Origin: Cepaea nemoralis
Lineage: Eukaryota > Mollusca > Gastropoda > Stylommatophora > Helicidae
Direction of reading: 5' to 3'
Assembly: GCA_014155875.1 (NCBI GenBank)
Contig: JACEFZ010027052.1
Span: 1-64,000 of the forward strand
Length of the DNA stretch: 64,000 bases
Under the pieces are notes generated by a model that ran no database searches, was not told the DNA's origin, and saw nothing but the letters and a program-made list of their open reading frames with translations. This document shows, in pieces, positions 20,528-32,829 of this stretch (position 1 is its first letter; the number at the start of each line of letters is the position of its first letter). The translations under genes were made by a program, and so were the position numbers.

Positions 20528-22003
20528 CCACACACACACACACACACACCACACACACACTCTCTCTCTCTCTCTCATTCACTCTCACTCTCACTCATTC
20601 CCTCTCACTCATTCACTCACACACACACTCTCACTCATTCGCTCACTCATTCACTCTCCCGCTAACTCATTCACTCTCACGCTCCCTCATTCACTCTCAC
20701 GCCCACTCAATCTGTCTCTTCCACTCACTCATTCACTCTCCCGCTCACTCATTCACTCTCCCGCTCACTCATTCACTTTCCCACTCACTCATTCACTCTC
20801 ACTCATTCTGTCTCTCCCGCTCACTCATTCACTCTCCCGCTCACTCATTCACTCTCCCGCTCACTCATTCACTCTCACGCTCACTCATTCACTCTCACGC
20901 TCACTCATTCACTCTCCTGCTTACACATTCACTCTCACTTATTCACTCTCACTCATTCACTTTGCCGCTCCATCATTCACTTTGCCGCTCACTCATTCAC
21001 TCTCACACTCACTCATTCACTCTCACGCTCAATCATTCACTCTCCCGCTCACTGATTCACCCTCACGCTCACTCATTCACTCTCACGCTCACTCATTCCT
21101 TCTCACGCTCACTCATTCCTTCTCACGCTCACTCATTCACTCTCACACTCACTCATTCACTCTCACGCTCACTCATTCACTCTCACGCTCAATCATTCAC
21201 TCTCCCGCTCACTGATTCACCCTCACGCTCACTCATTCACTCTCATGCTCACACATTCCTTCTCCCGCTCACTCATTCCTTCTCACGCTCACTCATTCAC
21301 TCTCACTCTTTCACTCTCACGCTCACTCATTCACTCTCACGCTCACTCATTCACTCTCACGCTCCCTCATTCACCCTCCTGCTCAATCATTCACTCTCCC
21401 GCTCACTCATTCACTCTCACGCTCACTCATTCACTCTCTCGCTCAATCATTCACTCTCCCGCTCACTCATTCACTCTCACGCTCACTCATTCACTCTCAC
21501 TCATTCACTCACACACACTCTCTCACTCATTCACTCTCCCGCTCACTCATTCGCTCTCACGCTCACTCATTCTCTCCCGCTCACTCATTCACCCTCACGC
21601 TTACTCATTCACTCTCACGCTCACTCATTCACTCTCCCGCTCACTCATTCACCCTCACGCTCACTCCTTCACTCTCATGCTCACTCATTCACTCTCCCGC
21701 TCACTCATTCACTCTCCCGCTCACTCATTCACTCTCACGCTCAATCATTCACTCTCCCGCTCACTCATTCACTCTCACTCATTCACTCTCACTCATTCAC
21801 TCTCACTCATTCACTCTCACTCATTCTGTCTCTCATTCACACTCACTCACTCTCTCACTCAAACTACAGTAATAAACATAAGTTTAGATTATACATGATA
21901 AAATCAAATGGTATTCAACTGATAATATGACAGATGAGAATACACAAACATATGGATTCGCGTGTTACATAACATTCGTGTTACATGACATGCATCTGTT
22001 CAG

Positions 22004-22036
<33 letters not shown>

Positions 22037-22954
22037 CTTTCATATACACACACTCACACGCATGCGTACGCTCACACGCACACACACACACACACTCTCT
22101 CTCTTTTATTCACTCTCACTCTCTCTCATTCACTCACACACACACACTCTCACTCATTCACTCTCCCGCTCACTCATTCACTCTGACTCATTCACTCTCA
22201 CTCATTCTGTCTCTTCCGCTCACTCATTCACCCTCACTCATTCACTCTCACTCATTCACTCTCCCGCTCAATCATTCACTCTCCCGCTCACTCATTCACT
22301 CTCACTCATTCTGTCTCTCCCGCTCACTCATTCACTCTCCCGCTCACTCATTCACTCTCACTCATTCTGTCTCTCCCGCTCACTCATTCACTCTCCCGCT
22401 CACTCATTCACTCTCACGCTCACTCATTCACTCTCACGCTCACTCATTCACTCTCACTTATTCACTGTCCCGCTCACTCATTCACTGTCCCGCTCACTCA
22501 TTCACTCTGCCGCTCACTCATTCACTCTCACTCATTTACTCTCATGCTCACTCATTCACTCTCCCGCTCACTCATTCACTCTCCCGCTCATTCATTTACC
22601 CTCACGCTCACTCATTCACTCTCACACTCACTCATTCACTCTCCCGCTCACTCATTCACTCTCCCGCTCACTCATTCACTCTCAATCATTCACTCTCTCA
22701 CTCACTCATTCACTGTCACGCTCACTCATTCACTCTCACTCATTCACTCTCACGCTCACTCATTCACTCTCACTCATTCTGTCTCTCATTCACACTCACT
22801 TACTCTCTCACTCAAACTACAGTAATAAACATAAGTTTAGATTATACATGATAAAATCAAATGGTATTTAACTGATAATATGACAGATGAGAATACACAA
22901 ACATATGGATTCGCGTGTTACATAACATGTGTGTTACATGACATGCATCTGTTC

Positions 22955-22990
<36 letters not shown>

Positions 22991-23963
22991 CCTTTCATAT
23001 ACACACACTCACACGCTTCCGTACACTCACACACACACACTCTCTCTCTCTCTCTTTCTCTCTCATTCACTCTCACTCATTCACTCACACACACACACAC
23101 ACTCTCACTCATTCACTCTCCCGCTCACTCATTCACTCTCACTCATTCTGTCTCTCCCACTCACTCATTCACTCTCCCGCTCACTCATTCGCCCTCACGC
23201 TCACTCATTCACTCTCACGCTCACTCATTCACGCTCACTCATTCACTCTCACTCATTCACTCTCCCGCTCACTCATTCACTCTCCCGCACACTCATTCAC
23301 TCTCACTCATTCTGTCTCTCCCGCTCACTCATTCACTCTTCCGCTCACTCATTCACTCTCACTCATTCACTCTCACTCATTCACTCTCCCGCTCACTCAT
23401 TCACTCTCCCTTTCACTCATTCACTCTCCCGCTCACTCATTCACTCTCCCGCTCACTCATTCACTCTCCCGCTCACTCATTCACTCTCCCACTCACTCAT
23501 TCACTCTCACTCATTCTGTCTCTCCCGCTCACTCATTCACTCTCCCGCTCACTCATTCACTCTCATGCTCACTCATTCACTCTCCCGCTCATTCATTTAC
23601 CCTCACGCTCACTCATTCACTCTCCCGCTCACTCATTCACTCTCACGCTCACTCATTCACTCTCACACATTCACTCTCACGTTCACTCATTCACTCTCGC
23701 GCTCACTCATTCACTCTCACTCATTCACTTTCACTCATTCACTCTCACGCTCACTCAATCACTCTCACTCATTCACTCTAACTCATTCTGTCTCTAAGTT
23801 ACACTCACTCACTCTCTCACTCAAACTACAGTAATGAACATAAGTTTATATTATACATGATAAAATCAACTGGTATTTAACTGATAATATGACAGATGAG
23901 AATACACAAACATATGGATTCGCGTGTTACATAACATGCATGTTACATGACATGCATCTGCTC

Positions 23964-24011
<48 letters not shown>

Positions 24012-24303
24012 ATTCTTTCATATACACACACTCACACACATGCGCGCGCTCACACACACACACTAACACAACAACTCTCCCACTGTCTCACTCCCTCACA
24101 CACAATCCTTCATGCACACACACACACTCTCTCAATCACACTCTCTCACACATACACATACGCATGAACGCATGCACTCACGCACACACTCCCTCACTTA
24201 CTCTCACACATACACGTACGAATGCATGCACTGACACATTCCCCCACCATTTCTCGCTCAATCACTCTCTCCACACACACGCATGCACGTGCGCACACAC
24301 ACA

Positions 24304-24347
<44 letters not shown>

Positions 24348-24365
24348 ACACGCACACACATATAT
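20528..24365 (+). repeat. 20-bp minisatellite in a ~1-kb higher-order repeat
   Basis: Base unit CTCACTCATTCACTCTCCCG (CCCG/CACG variants) with (CT)n and (CA)n tracts. Three boundaries share one anchor: TACAGTAATAAACATAAG, then GATAAAATCAA, ACAGATGAGAATACACAAAC, ATGACATGCATCTG, (CT)n. They lie near 21870, 22815 and 23830, about 0.95-1.0 kb apart, so a block of satellite plus anchor was tandemly multiplied. Long open frames here (for example 20512-21930 and 21927-22871, repeating HSLTLPLTHS) are a consequence of the period and are not genes. Confidence 0.92.
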
Positions 24366-24519
24366 AGTGAACAATTATAATGAACAATTATACCAGTAAA
24401 TGAATTATGGTGGCATAATGATTATGGAGGTAGTCAATTTTATGCCCATGTTGCATCAAAGCTTACAAAAACTCGACAGCATGTTTTCATCTATTGTAAT
24501 TCAGAATAATTGTCCGCTT

Positions 24520-25595
24520 TCAAGTTTTGCATAGTCTTGGAACGTTTATTAACTTTTTAGTTTGAGATCCATCATAAATTCCAGCTTTAAATTTGTCTAC
24601 ACTCAATTCCAAAAACTTTCCGCATAAGTAATTTAAACGCGTGCCATCTTTGTTCAGTACCTTAACAAACTGCTTCATCAAGCCAAGCTTTGTATGTAAT
24701 GGTGGCAGTAAACTCTTGTTTGATCAATGAGAAGCTTGTTGACATTATTTTCTTTCCCAACTCTAAATTCATCCTTCAACAGTCACTATTTCTGTGCCTA
24801 GTGCATATCTTTTGTCCTGCTATCCCACAAACATATAAAGCATGGATATTTGATGAATCCCCTTTGCTGGCCAAGCAAGAAGTACATCATTGTAAGATCT
24901 ACACAAACCATCCAGTTATGTTCAAATACTTCAATTTTTGTCCAGAACTGTGGTTATTGTAGCATGCTCCTCTTTCATTGTAGTAGAAAGAGCAATTGGA
25001 ATTGAGTCATATTTGTTACCATTGTGTAAGAGAACACCTTTCAAACGTCTTTTAGAGCTGTCAATGAAAAGTCACCACTCATCTGGTGTATAACTTATAA
25101 CCATTTCGTGTGCAAGACCTGCTACATTAGTACAAAACACAAAGTTGTTTTCTTTACAAAAGAATGGAAGAAAATCTTGACCTCTGCTGTGATAAAATGT
25201 AACCTTTTTTCAACAGTCAGTAATGTTTTGTTTCTCAATCTTGAAATCAAACGTTCTGAAGATTGCTTGGAGAAATATAGATCTTGGATTACAGCATTCA
25301 GTTCACGCTGGTCGAAACGTTGAGCAGCTGTAAAATCACCCTCAAAATCACTACGACTGTCACTTGTTCCACATGCCACTGCTGTCTCATCTTCTAGACA
25401 GGAATCCAAAATCTGCCTGAAAGCTGGAATTGGCATGTCATCTCCATGTGGAACAGGTTGTTTAGCAGAATCTAAATCTGGATATTTCCATTTATTGTGA
25501 TATTTTCCATTATTGCCCTTAATATTGACAACACAGAAATAACAGTCATCGTGGTGGTTCTTAGGCTCTCTCCAAACCGTTGGAATTCTAAACAT
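24520..25595 (-). pseudogene. N-terminal and middle part of an uncharacterised multicopy gene family, broken
   Basis: Minus strand, open from 25595 to 25122: MFRIPTVWREPKNHHDDCYF, CVVNIKGNNGKYHNKWKYPD, then QPVPHGDDMPIPAF, ELNAVIQDLYFSKQSSERLI and a KKTTLCFV end. After a stop it continues in pieces: LFIDSSKRRLKGVLLHNGN, SIPIALSTTMKEEHA, and PPLHTKLGLMKQFVKVLNKD ending near 24520 with GIYDGSQTKKLI. From memory this is an uncharacterised family abundant in arthropod and mollusc genomes and probably mobile; the function is unknown. CYFC may be a metal site. Several stops make this copy inactive. The C-terminus is at 20080-20280. Confidence 0.65.
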
Positions 25596-25614
25596 TATAA
25601 AGGATTAGATAGCA

Positions 25615-25660
25615 ATAACCCCCCCCCCCCCCCCCCCCCCCCCCACACACACACAAACCT
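25615..25660. repeat. Poly-C tract next to (CA)n
   Basis: About 25 consecutive C residues (25620-25644) followed by ACACACACAC. Length is likely uncertain in any assembly. Confidence 0.85.
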
Positions 25661-25784
25661 TGTACAGAAAACACTGTAATATTAATTAAATACAAATATA
25701 GCCTGTATCTGCTAGGGCTGCTACATACAAATAAATGTGATATTTGGATTTAGTGGGCCTCATTTATACAAAGTCAGGTGTAAA

Positions 25785-25890
25785 ATATAGGTTGTGTAAT
25801 CTATGTCAATAAATGAGATGTCTAGAATTCCCATGGACAATTAAAGACATGATGACTGATACATGACCTAGACTACTGTCTGCTGTTGTT
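25785..25890. repeat. Intronic block shared with the ZNF-B locus
   Basis: AATCTATGTCAATAAATGAG, ATGTCTAGAATTCCCATGG and GATACATGACCTAGACTAC recur at 62252-62335 with a few substitutions. At ZNF-B this block lies about 40 bases upstream of the exon; here it is about 6 kb upstream. Confidence 0.85.
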
Positions 25891-26225
25891 GGTGCAATTA
25901 TTGATAAATAAAAATGACAATGCATATGATTTAATAAAAACACAAATGACCATGAAACAATGTAATGACATTACTGTGCAATTTTGGACAACTGGCGTAC
26001 ATACCAAATAAACATGCATTGTTTTTGTTTACAAAATTCATTTGACAATGTTTGTTTATTTGCACTATGATGAACGAAAGATGAGTGAATGGAAGGGCCG
26101 AATGTAAGACGGGCCTGCATGCCCAATTTGTTACCCTTTGAACATAAGGTCTGTTTGTTCGTTCGTTCAAACTAATCTGGTCAGACTTCAGTCAAATACC
26201 GGTGTCAGATGAAAATGTCATTACA
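25891..26225. other. Non-coding DNA including a second paralogous piece
   Basis: No gene. Contains the inverted dispersed repeat (26068-26140) and, at 26190-26220, CAAATACCGGTGTCAGATGA, which matches TAAATACTGGTGTCAAATGA at 63014-63035 near ZNF-B. Confidence 0.6.
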
Positions 26226-28552
26226 CTACATGAATGTGTGTAAGCGGTGCTGACATACATATGTAACATATACATGAATGTGTGTAAACTGTGTTGACAT
26301 ACATATGTAACATATACATGAATGTGTGTAAACTGTGCTGTCATACATATGTAACATATACATGAATGTGTGTAAACTGTGCTGACATACATATGTAACA
26401 TATACATGAATGTGTGTAAACTGTGCTGACATACATATGTAACATATACATGAATGTGTGTAAACTGTGCTGACATACATATGTAACATATACATGAATG
26501 TGTGTAAACTGTGCTGACATACATATGTAACATATACATGAATGTGTGTAAACTGTGCTGACATACATATGTAACATATACATGAATGTGTGTAAACTGT
26601 GCTGACATACATATGTAACATATACATGAATGTGTGTAAACTGTGCTGACATACATATGTAACATATACATGAATGTGTGTAAACTGTGCTGACATACAT
26701 ATGTAACATATACATGAATGTGTGTAAACTGTGCTGACATACATATGTAACATATACATGAATGTGTGTAAACTGTGCTGACATACATATGTAACATATA
26801 CATGAATGTGTGTAAACTGTGCTGACATACATATGTAACATATACATGAATGTGTGTAAACTGTGCTGACATACATATGTAACATATACATGAATGTGTG
26901 TAAACTGTGCTGACATACATATGTAACATATACATGAATGTGTGTAAACTGTGCTGACATACATATGTAACATATACATGAATGTGTGTAAACTGTGCTG
27001 ACATACATATGTAACATATACATGAATGTGTGTAAACTGTGCTGACATACATATGTAACATATACATGAATGTGTGTAAACTGTGCTGACATACATATGT
27101 AACATATACATGAATGTGTGTAAACTGTGCTGACATACATATGTAACATATACATGAATGTGTGTAAACTGTGCTGACATACATATGTAACATATACATG
27201 AATGTGTGTAAACTGTGCTGACATACATATGTAACATATACATGAATGTGTGTAAACTGTGCTGACATACATATGTAACATATACATGAATGTGTGTAAA
27301 CTGTGCTGACATACATATGTAACATATACATGAATGTGTGTAAACTGTGCTGACATACATATGTAACATATACATGAATGTGTGTAAACTGTGCTGACAT
27401 ACATATGTAACATATACATGAATGTGTGTAAACTGTGCTGACATACATATGTAACATATACATGAATGTGTGTAAACTGTGCTGACATACATATGTAACA
27501 TATACATGAATGTGTGTAAACTGTGCTGACATACATATGTAACATATACATGAATGTGTGTAAACTGTGCTGACATACATATGTAACATATACATGAATG
27601 TGTGTAAACTGTGCTGACATACATATGTAACATATACATGAATGTGTGTAAACTGTGCTGACATACATATGTAACATATACATGAATGTGTGTAAACTGT
27701 GCTGACATACATATGTAACATATACATGAATGTGTGTAAACTGTGCTGACATACATATGTAACATATACATGAATGTGTGTAAACTGTGCTGACATACAT
27801 ATGTAACATATACATGAATGTGTGTAAACTGTGCTGACATACATATGTAACATATACATGAATGTGTGTAAACTGTGCTGACATACATATGTAACATATA
27901 CATGAATGTGTGTAAACTGTGCTGACATACATATGTAACATATACATGAATGTGTGTAAACTGTGCTGACATACATATGTAACATATACATGAATGTGTG
28001 TAAACTGTGCTGACATACATATGTAACATATACATGAATGTGTGTAAACTGTGCTGACATACATATGTAACATATACATGAATGTGTGTAAACTGTGCTG
28101 ACATACATATGTAACATATACATGAATGTGTGTAAACTGTGCTGACATACATATGTAACATATACATGAATGTGTGTAAACTGTGCTGACATACATATGT
28201 AACATATACATGAATGTGTGTAAACTGTGCTGACATACATATGTAACATATACATGAATGTGTGTAAACTGTGCTGACATACATATGTAACATATACATG
28301 AATGTGTGTAAACTGTGCTGACATACATATGTAACATATACATGAATGTGTGTAAACTGTGCTGACATACATATGTAACATATACATGAATGTGTGTAAA
28401 CTGTGCTGACATACATATGTAACATATACATGAATGTGTGTAAACTGTGCTGACATACATATATAACATATACATGAATGTGTGTAAACTGTGCTGACAT
28501 ATATATATAACATATACATGAATGTGTGTAAACTGTGCTGACATACATAGTT
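26226..28552. repeat. 44-bp minisatellite, about 53 nearly identical copies
   Basis: Unit contains TGTGCTGACATACATATGTA and ACATATACATGAATGTGTGT. From about 26350 to 28450 I see essentially no variation; only the outermost units differ (TAAGCGGTGC at the left, ATATATAAC at the right). Because 44 is not a multiple of 3 and the unit lacks minus-strand stops in every register, all three minus frames stay open for over 2.2 kb. These frames (26192-28569) are not genes. Confidence 0.97.
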
Positions 28553-28559
28553 TGCCTTA

Positions 28560-30093
28560 AGCAGATCAAATTATATAGTCGAGATACGTTTAATCATTCA
28601 GCATATCCAAAAACACATGATAAACATATTCCGCTTAACCAAACTAATTTTTTACAAAGACAAAGAAGAAACATTGCCAGGACAAACAAATTGTTCTTCA
28701 CAACAGAAATTCACCACACCCGAAATCGTCCTAAGCTGCATGCACTGTGCAAGTTTGTAGCTGCTGCAGTCACTGTCACAATATGTTATTGATTTCTACT
28801 TCTGCTCTAAAAGTACACTATTCTGTAACTAAAAGTGAGCAATTAATAATTAAATAAATTTAAATATTGAGCACAACCCACTACTGGCAACGCCGATCAT
28901 ATTCTGCCCGAAACAACCAAATAATCAATTAAATAAATAGTTTTTTTTTTTAAACATACTATTTCACACTATTTTACTAACATTTAAAATTAATTATGTA
29001 CCGTTGCACTGTTACGGGGGATAACAAATTGTTTATATACATCTGTAAACTGGCTTTCAAAATTATTTTCAGTCACATCAAATGGTGAAAAATTATACAG
29101 GTACATATATAAATTACTGCTACAAATGAAACATGTATTCTCTTTAATTTCAGCAGTTAAATTGTCAGTTCTAAGTGTAAAATAAATACAAGTCCTCTAT
29201 ATAGTCCTGTTGCCTTGTGCTGTTTTTTTACGAAATGGTATTGGTGCTGATTGTTCTGTAAAGGATATGCAACTATATGATAGGTTTGATAGTGCCGCAA
29301 CCCGATCAGAAACCGCAAATGATATACCAAGCCACCCCAGAAAGATCCATTGTGTCCCCAAAAATGACAATAACAAACACCATCTTAGTTGCTGCGGGAT
29401 AGGTCAATCTATCATGACTTTTAAATAAATGTAATAATTTGATTCATGGTAAGTAATTTTATTATCTAGAGCTGTATTTGTAAATATTTGAATATTTTGG
29501 GATGGATGTTAGATTTCTGCATCAATTTTTTTTACACATATTTGGAAAGTTTCATCACCAATCTTCTTCCATTTGTGGTATTAAAAAACTATTTTTGCGG
29601 AGATGTTTAACTTTGTGAATGGAAAGCCAAGATAGCGGTCAACGCGAATAATGCATATTGATTGGACTTAACACTCAAAACATGCAACTTGAACTACTAA
29701 AGTTAAAGAGAATACAAGTTTAAAGATTAGTAATAATTTATTTGTATACTTTTACTATTATTTAATTATTTATCATGACTGAACATATTTGTGAGGTATC
29801 TGCATATCCGTCTATGACCCCTTTGAGACAATCTTGCATGGACCGGCAGCGGAGGTACTGAGACACACAGAAGAGTTGCAAAATTATGAGAATCATGGAA
29901 ATTCAAAACAATGTTTTCCCGTAGTGAATTTGAATAATGAAGACACAAACAATAGATTGCACGATTTATTGCCTGGCATATTTCGCTGCATCTCGTCAGG
30001 TACATACTGCAGAAATCACACAACCTACGTGAATTAACTAGATAAATGCTTCAAGTTGAAATATACACATATTCGCACAGTAATGTCAATTAT
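28560..30093. other. AT-rich non-coding DNA
   Basis: No convincing gene. A piece at 28860-28935 is the inverted partner of 10975-11065. A short piece at 29960-30020 (TTATTGCCTGGCATATTTCG) resembles 53030-53065, suggesting another dispersed repeat. Confidence 0.6.
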
Positions 30094-30515
30094 CTACCAC
30101 GGTAATTTTAAGCTGACTAACATGTCTTTCTGTTTGCACAATTCTGGCTTGCATTGATTGATCATAATTGCTTCTGCAAACTTTAACAAGCGAGTATTTT
30201 GTGTGTTAAACAACATGCGAAAGGCAGTGTCTCTGTCAACCACGATAATATGCCTACCAATTGAAGACGCCGGGCGCTTCCGGTGCGTCGGCCCCATGAG
30301 GCTAGCATCTCCTGTGTGTTGTATCTTGTTGACCCATTGAGGTATGTGTTCTGACACTCGTTTGTTAAGCTGTCTCTCTGTTCTACCAATGTAGAAGGCC
30401 TGACATCTACATGTGAATTGATAAATACAATTGTTTGTGGCGTACAGAGGAACAGGCTCTTTGACTGCTGGTGTAGGAATCGGTATGGTTTTATATCTAA
30501 TGACTGGAGTTGCCG
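30094..30515 (-). mobile_element. Penelope-like element fragment with GIY-YIG endonuclease
   Basis: Minus strand, reading to a stop at 30094: YKTIPIPTPAVKEPVPLYAT, NNCIYQFTCRCQAFYIGRTE, RQLNKRVSEHIPQW, then RPASSIGRHIIV, RDTAFRMLFNTQNTRLLKFA and EAIMINQCKPELCKQKD. The pattern IYxFTCxC...FYIGRTERxLxxRxxEH is the GIY-YIG nuclease found at the C-terminus of Penelope-like retroelements, with a cysteine pair ahead of the YIG and a Glu in EAIMI as the expected catalytic acid. No reverse transcriptase is seen upstream, so only the 3' end remains. It appears intact over about 135 codons. Confidence 0.75.
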
Positions 30516-30875
30516 CACAGAATGTTCGACCTACTCTAGCAGACTCTGCATTGTTTTTGCTAAAAACTAAACATTATTTCCCCGAACAAAGTAACAGACC
30601 GTACATGTTGAAACGCTTCAAATATATTTATAATATTTACACATTAATTAAAAAGTGCACCAAACAGTCAAACGTTATTAACAAAACGGGAATTATAAAC
30701 AAACATGAGCTGACCGTGTGCCCGGAGACGACAGTTGTACAGTTGTGGGCATGTCGTCTGCCAGACAGACCGGGGACAGCTGTTAGAGTTGTCTGCCCCC
30801 ATGGTTCAGCCCTTGTTGGTTTCGAATCCATCCAATCAGAAACCAGCTCATTAGAAGAACTTCGGTCTATCATCA
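30516..30875. other. Non-coding DNA between the Penelope fragment and RTE tail
   Basis: No gene recognised. The right end merges with the (ATC)n tail of the RTE-type element. Confidence 0.5.
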
Positions 30876-30876
30876 C

Positions 30877-30914
<38 letters not shown>

Positions 30915-32480
30915 CGTACAATGCCGATACCATCCATCATGTGCCATGCCGGTAAGCGTGGGCGGTCATGTTCTGCCATCTCACTCGATCACCAGAGTCG
31001 TTGATCAGCTCCGTGTTTCTGTCTCCACCATGCCACCAGGCCAAGCCATCCAGGTATTTACTTCTCGGTCTTCCCCTTGGTCTGTTACCCTCGATCTTAC
31101 CAGTTGTCACCAAGTTCTCCAAATCATTTCTTCTCATAACATGCCCAAAAAATTGTGACTGTCTACGTCTAATGTCTCTAATCAGTTTACGATCTTCATT
31201 TGTTTCTTGAAGGACTTGTTCATTGGTCTTTCTGGCTGTCCATGGTATTCTTTGTATTTTCCTCAGAAACCACATTTCTACAGCCATCAGATGTTTTTCA
31301 GATTGACTGCTCATTGTCCATGCTTCACATCCATATACAAGTACAGGTTCTATATCAACATCTCAACACTCTTTTTCTCGTTTTAATCGACATCTTTTTA
31401 TTAGTCAGTATGTTTTAGAGGAATGGCTGGCCAAGTGGCTAGAACACTGGACTCTCCTTCGGGAGACCCGGGTTCGATCCCTCCGTAAGGTGTGGGATTT
31501 TTTTTCTGTCGGTGACAAAAAGAAAATCCTAACCTGTACAGTTCGCGGTGACTGCACTAGCCAGGCGGCCTTTATTCCTCAGACTCAAAGACCCCTCTGC
31601 CATACACAACAGTATGTTTTTCATCTTGCTAAAGGCTACTTTTGCCATGACGATTCTTGTTCTAATCTCTTCAAGGCATCTCCAATCAGATGTTATTACT
31701 GTTCCGAGATAATTGTACCTATTCACTTGTTGAAGAATATTCCCATTTACTTGTATATTACATTGTGGTATTTCGTTCTTCTTAGTGACGACCATAATCT
31801 GTGTCTTTTTACAATTTAATTCTAACCCAGTTGCTCACTGTGTGCAACAACCGCATCTACTAGTTGTTGCAGATCCTGCTCATTGTCAGCAATCAAGACT
31901 GTATCATCTGCATACCTAATGTTATTGATGCATCGTCCCCCAATGTTGATTCCTTCCATATCTTCAATATTTCTGAAAATACTTTCACTGTAGAGGGAAA
32001 ACACGTCTGGAGACATCACACATCCCTGTTTCACATCTCTCTTAATAGGCTGATATTGGCCTACTTCATTATCAACTCTTATAGCAGCTTGTTGTTTCCA
32101 ATATATGTTTTTTCCAAGTCTAAGGTCTTTTCCATCAATTTGTAGGTTTTCAAGCATCCTTATCATGTCGACATGTCTCACTTTATCGAAAGCCTTTGTG
32201 TAGTCAATAAAGCAAAGGTGTAGATCTTTGTTTACTTCTATACAACGTTCGATTACGGTTCTCAGTATATACACAGCATTTACTGTACCCTTGCCTTCTG
32301 CAAACCCACATTGTTCTTCTCCTATTTCAGGTTGTATTTTTCTCCTGACTCTTTGCATGATAAATCTTAGCAAAATCTTCGTGATGTGACTCATTATACT
32401 AATTGTTCGATGTTGATCAAATTCCAAGGCTCCTGATTTCTTTGGGATTGCAATAAATACAGAATTACATAATTCATAAG
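30876..32480 (-). mobile_element. RTE-type LINE, reverse transcriptase part, with (GAT)n tail
   Basis: Minus-strand copy of the RTE-type LINE. From 32480 down: SVFIAIPKKSGALEFDQHRT, ISIMSHITKILL, EEQCGFAEGKGTVNAVYILR, FIDYTKAFDKVRH, VKQGCVMSPDVFSLYSE, the catalytic NIRYADDTVLIAD, then VTKKNEIPQCN, NRYNYLGTVITSD and CLEEIRTRI. A SINE interrupts it (31417-31610). The terminal segment 31314-30937 is open (MSSQSEKHLMAVEMWFLRKI to HAYRHGT). The 3' tail on the minus strand is (GAT)n at 30916-30876. Endonuclease sequence lies further right at 32830-33700, separated by another insertion. RYADDT plus this C-terminus resembles BovB/RTE. Confidence 0.85.
31417..31610 (+). mobile_element. tRNA-derived SINE (family A), 10-bp target duplication
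   Basis: Flanked by AGTATGTTTT at 31407-31416 and 31611-31620. Head: GGCTGGCCAAGTGGCTAGAA (A box) and GGGTTCGATCCC (B box, near 31472). Then GGGATTTTTTTTCTG ... AGAAAATCC, a potential hairpin, and the end CTCTGCCATACACAAC. It interrupts an RTE-type LINE that lies in the opposite orientation; removing it and one duplication restores the LINE. Same family as 12565-12786. Confidence 0.9.
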
Positions 32481-32524
32481 GTATACAAGAAAAGAGACAA
32501 GTTACAATGTGAAAATTATAGAAG

Positions 32525-32828
32525 GATATCACTACTGTCCACAAGCTATAAGATATTATCCGCGGTATTACTAAATAGACTAAAACCATATTCAGAATAC
32601 ATATTGGGTGACTACCAGGCGGGTCTTAGACAAAACAGATCAACAATAGATCAGATATTTATCTTACGACAAATAGCCGAGAAACATTGGGAATATAAAA
32701 GAGATCTCCATAACATTTTTGTGGATTTTAAACAGGCTTATGATAGTGTCCATAGGAATAGTCTATGGAATGCTATGCAGGACGGATGGAATGCTATGCA
32801 GGACGGATGGAATGCTATGCAGGTGTAG
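32525..32828 (+). mobile_element. Foreign LINE reverse transcriptase fragment with a 21-bp triplication
   Basis: Plus-strand fragment reading LLNRLKPYSEYILGDYQAGL, RQNRSTIDQIFILRQIAEKH and IFVDFKQAYDSVHRNSLWNA. This is the RT finger/palm start of a LINE different from the RTE-type copy on either side, which runs the other way. At 32768-32822 the string GAATGCTATGCAGGACGGAT is repeated three times (21-bp period), so the frame reads NAMQDGW repeatedly. It splits the RTE-type endonuclease from its polymerase. Confidence 0.75.
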
Positions 32829-32829
32829 G

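Noticed and set aside
20512..23834. Long plus-strand open frames rich in His, Ser, Leu and Thr
   Set aside because: They follow the 20-bp CTCACTCATTCACTCTCCCG satellite in several frames at once; no start context, domain or conservation supports a protein.
26192..28569. Three overlapping minus-strand open frames of 742-775 codons
   Set aside because: They are the same 44-bp satellite read in three registers; a 44-residue protein period equal to three DNA units is expected from the repeat, not from selection.
12565..31610. Functional tRNA genes at the A/B-box sequences
   Set aside because: Box spacing, the unrelated bodies and flanking target duplications fit SINEs; I could not fold a complete cloverleaf with an acceptor stem in any of them.
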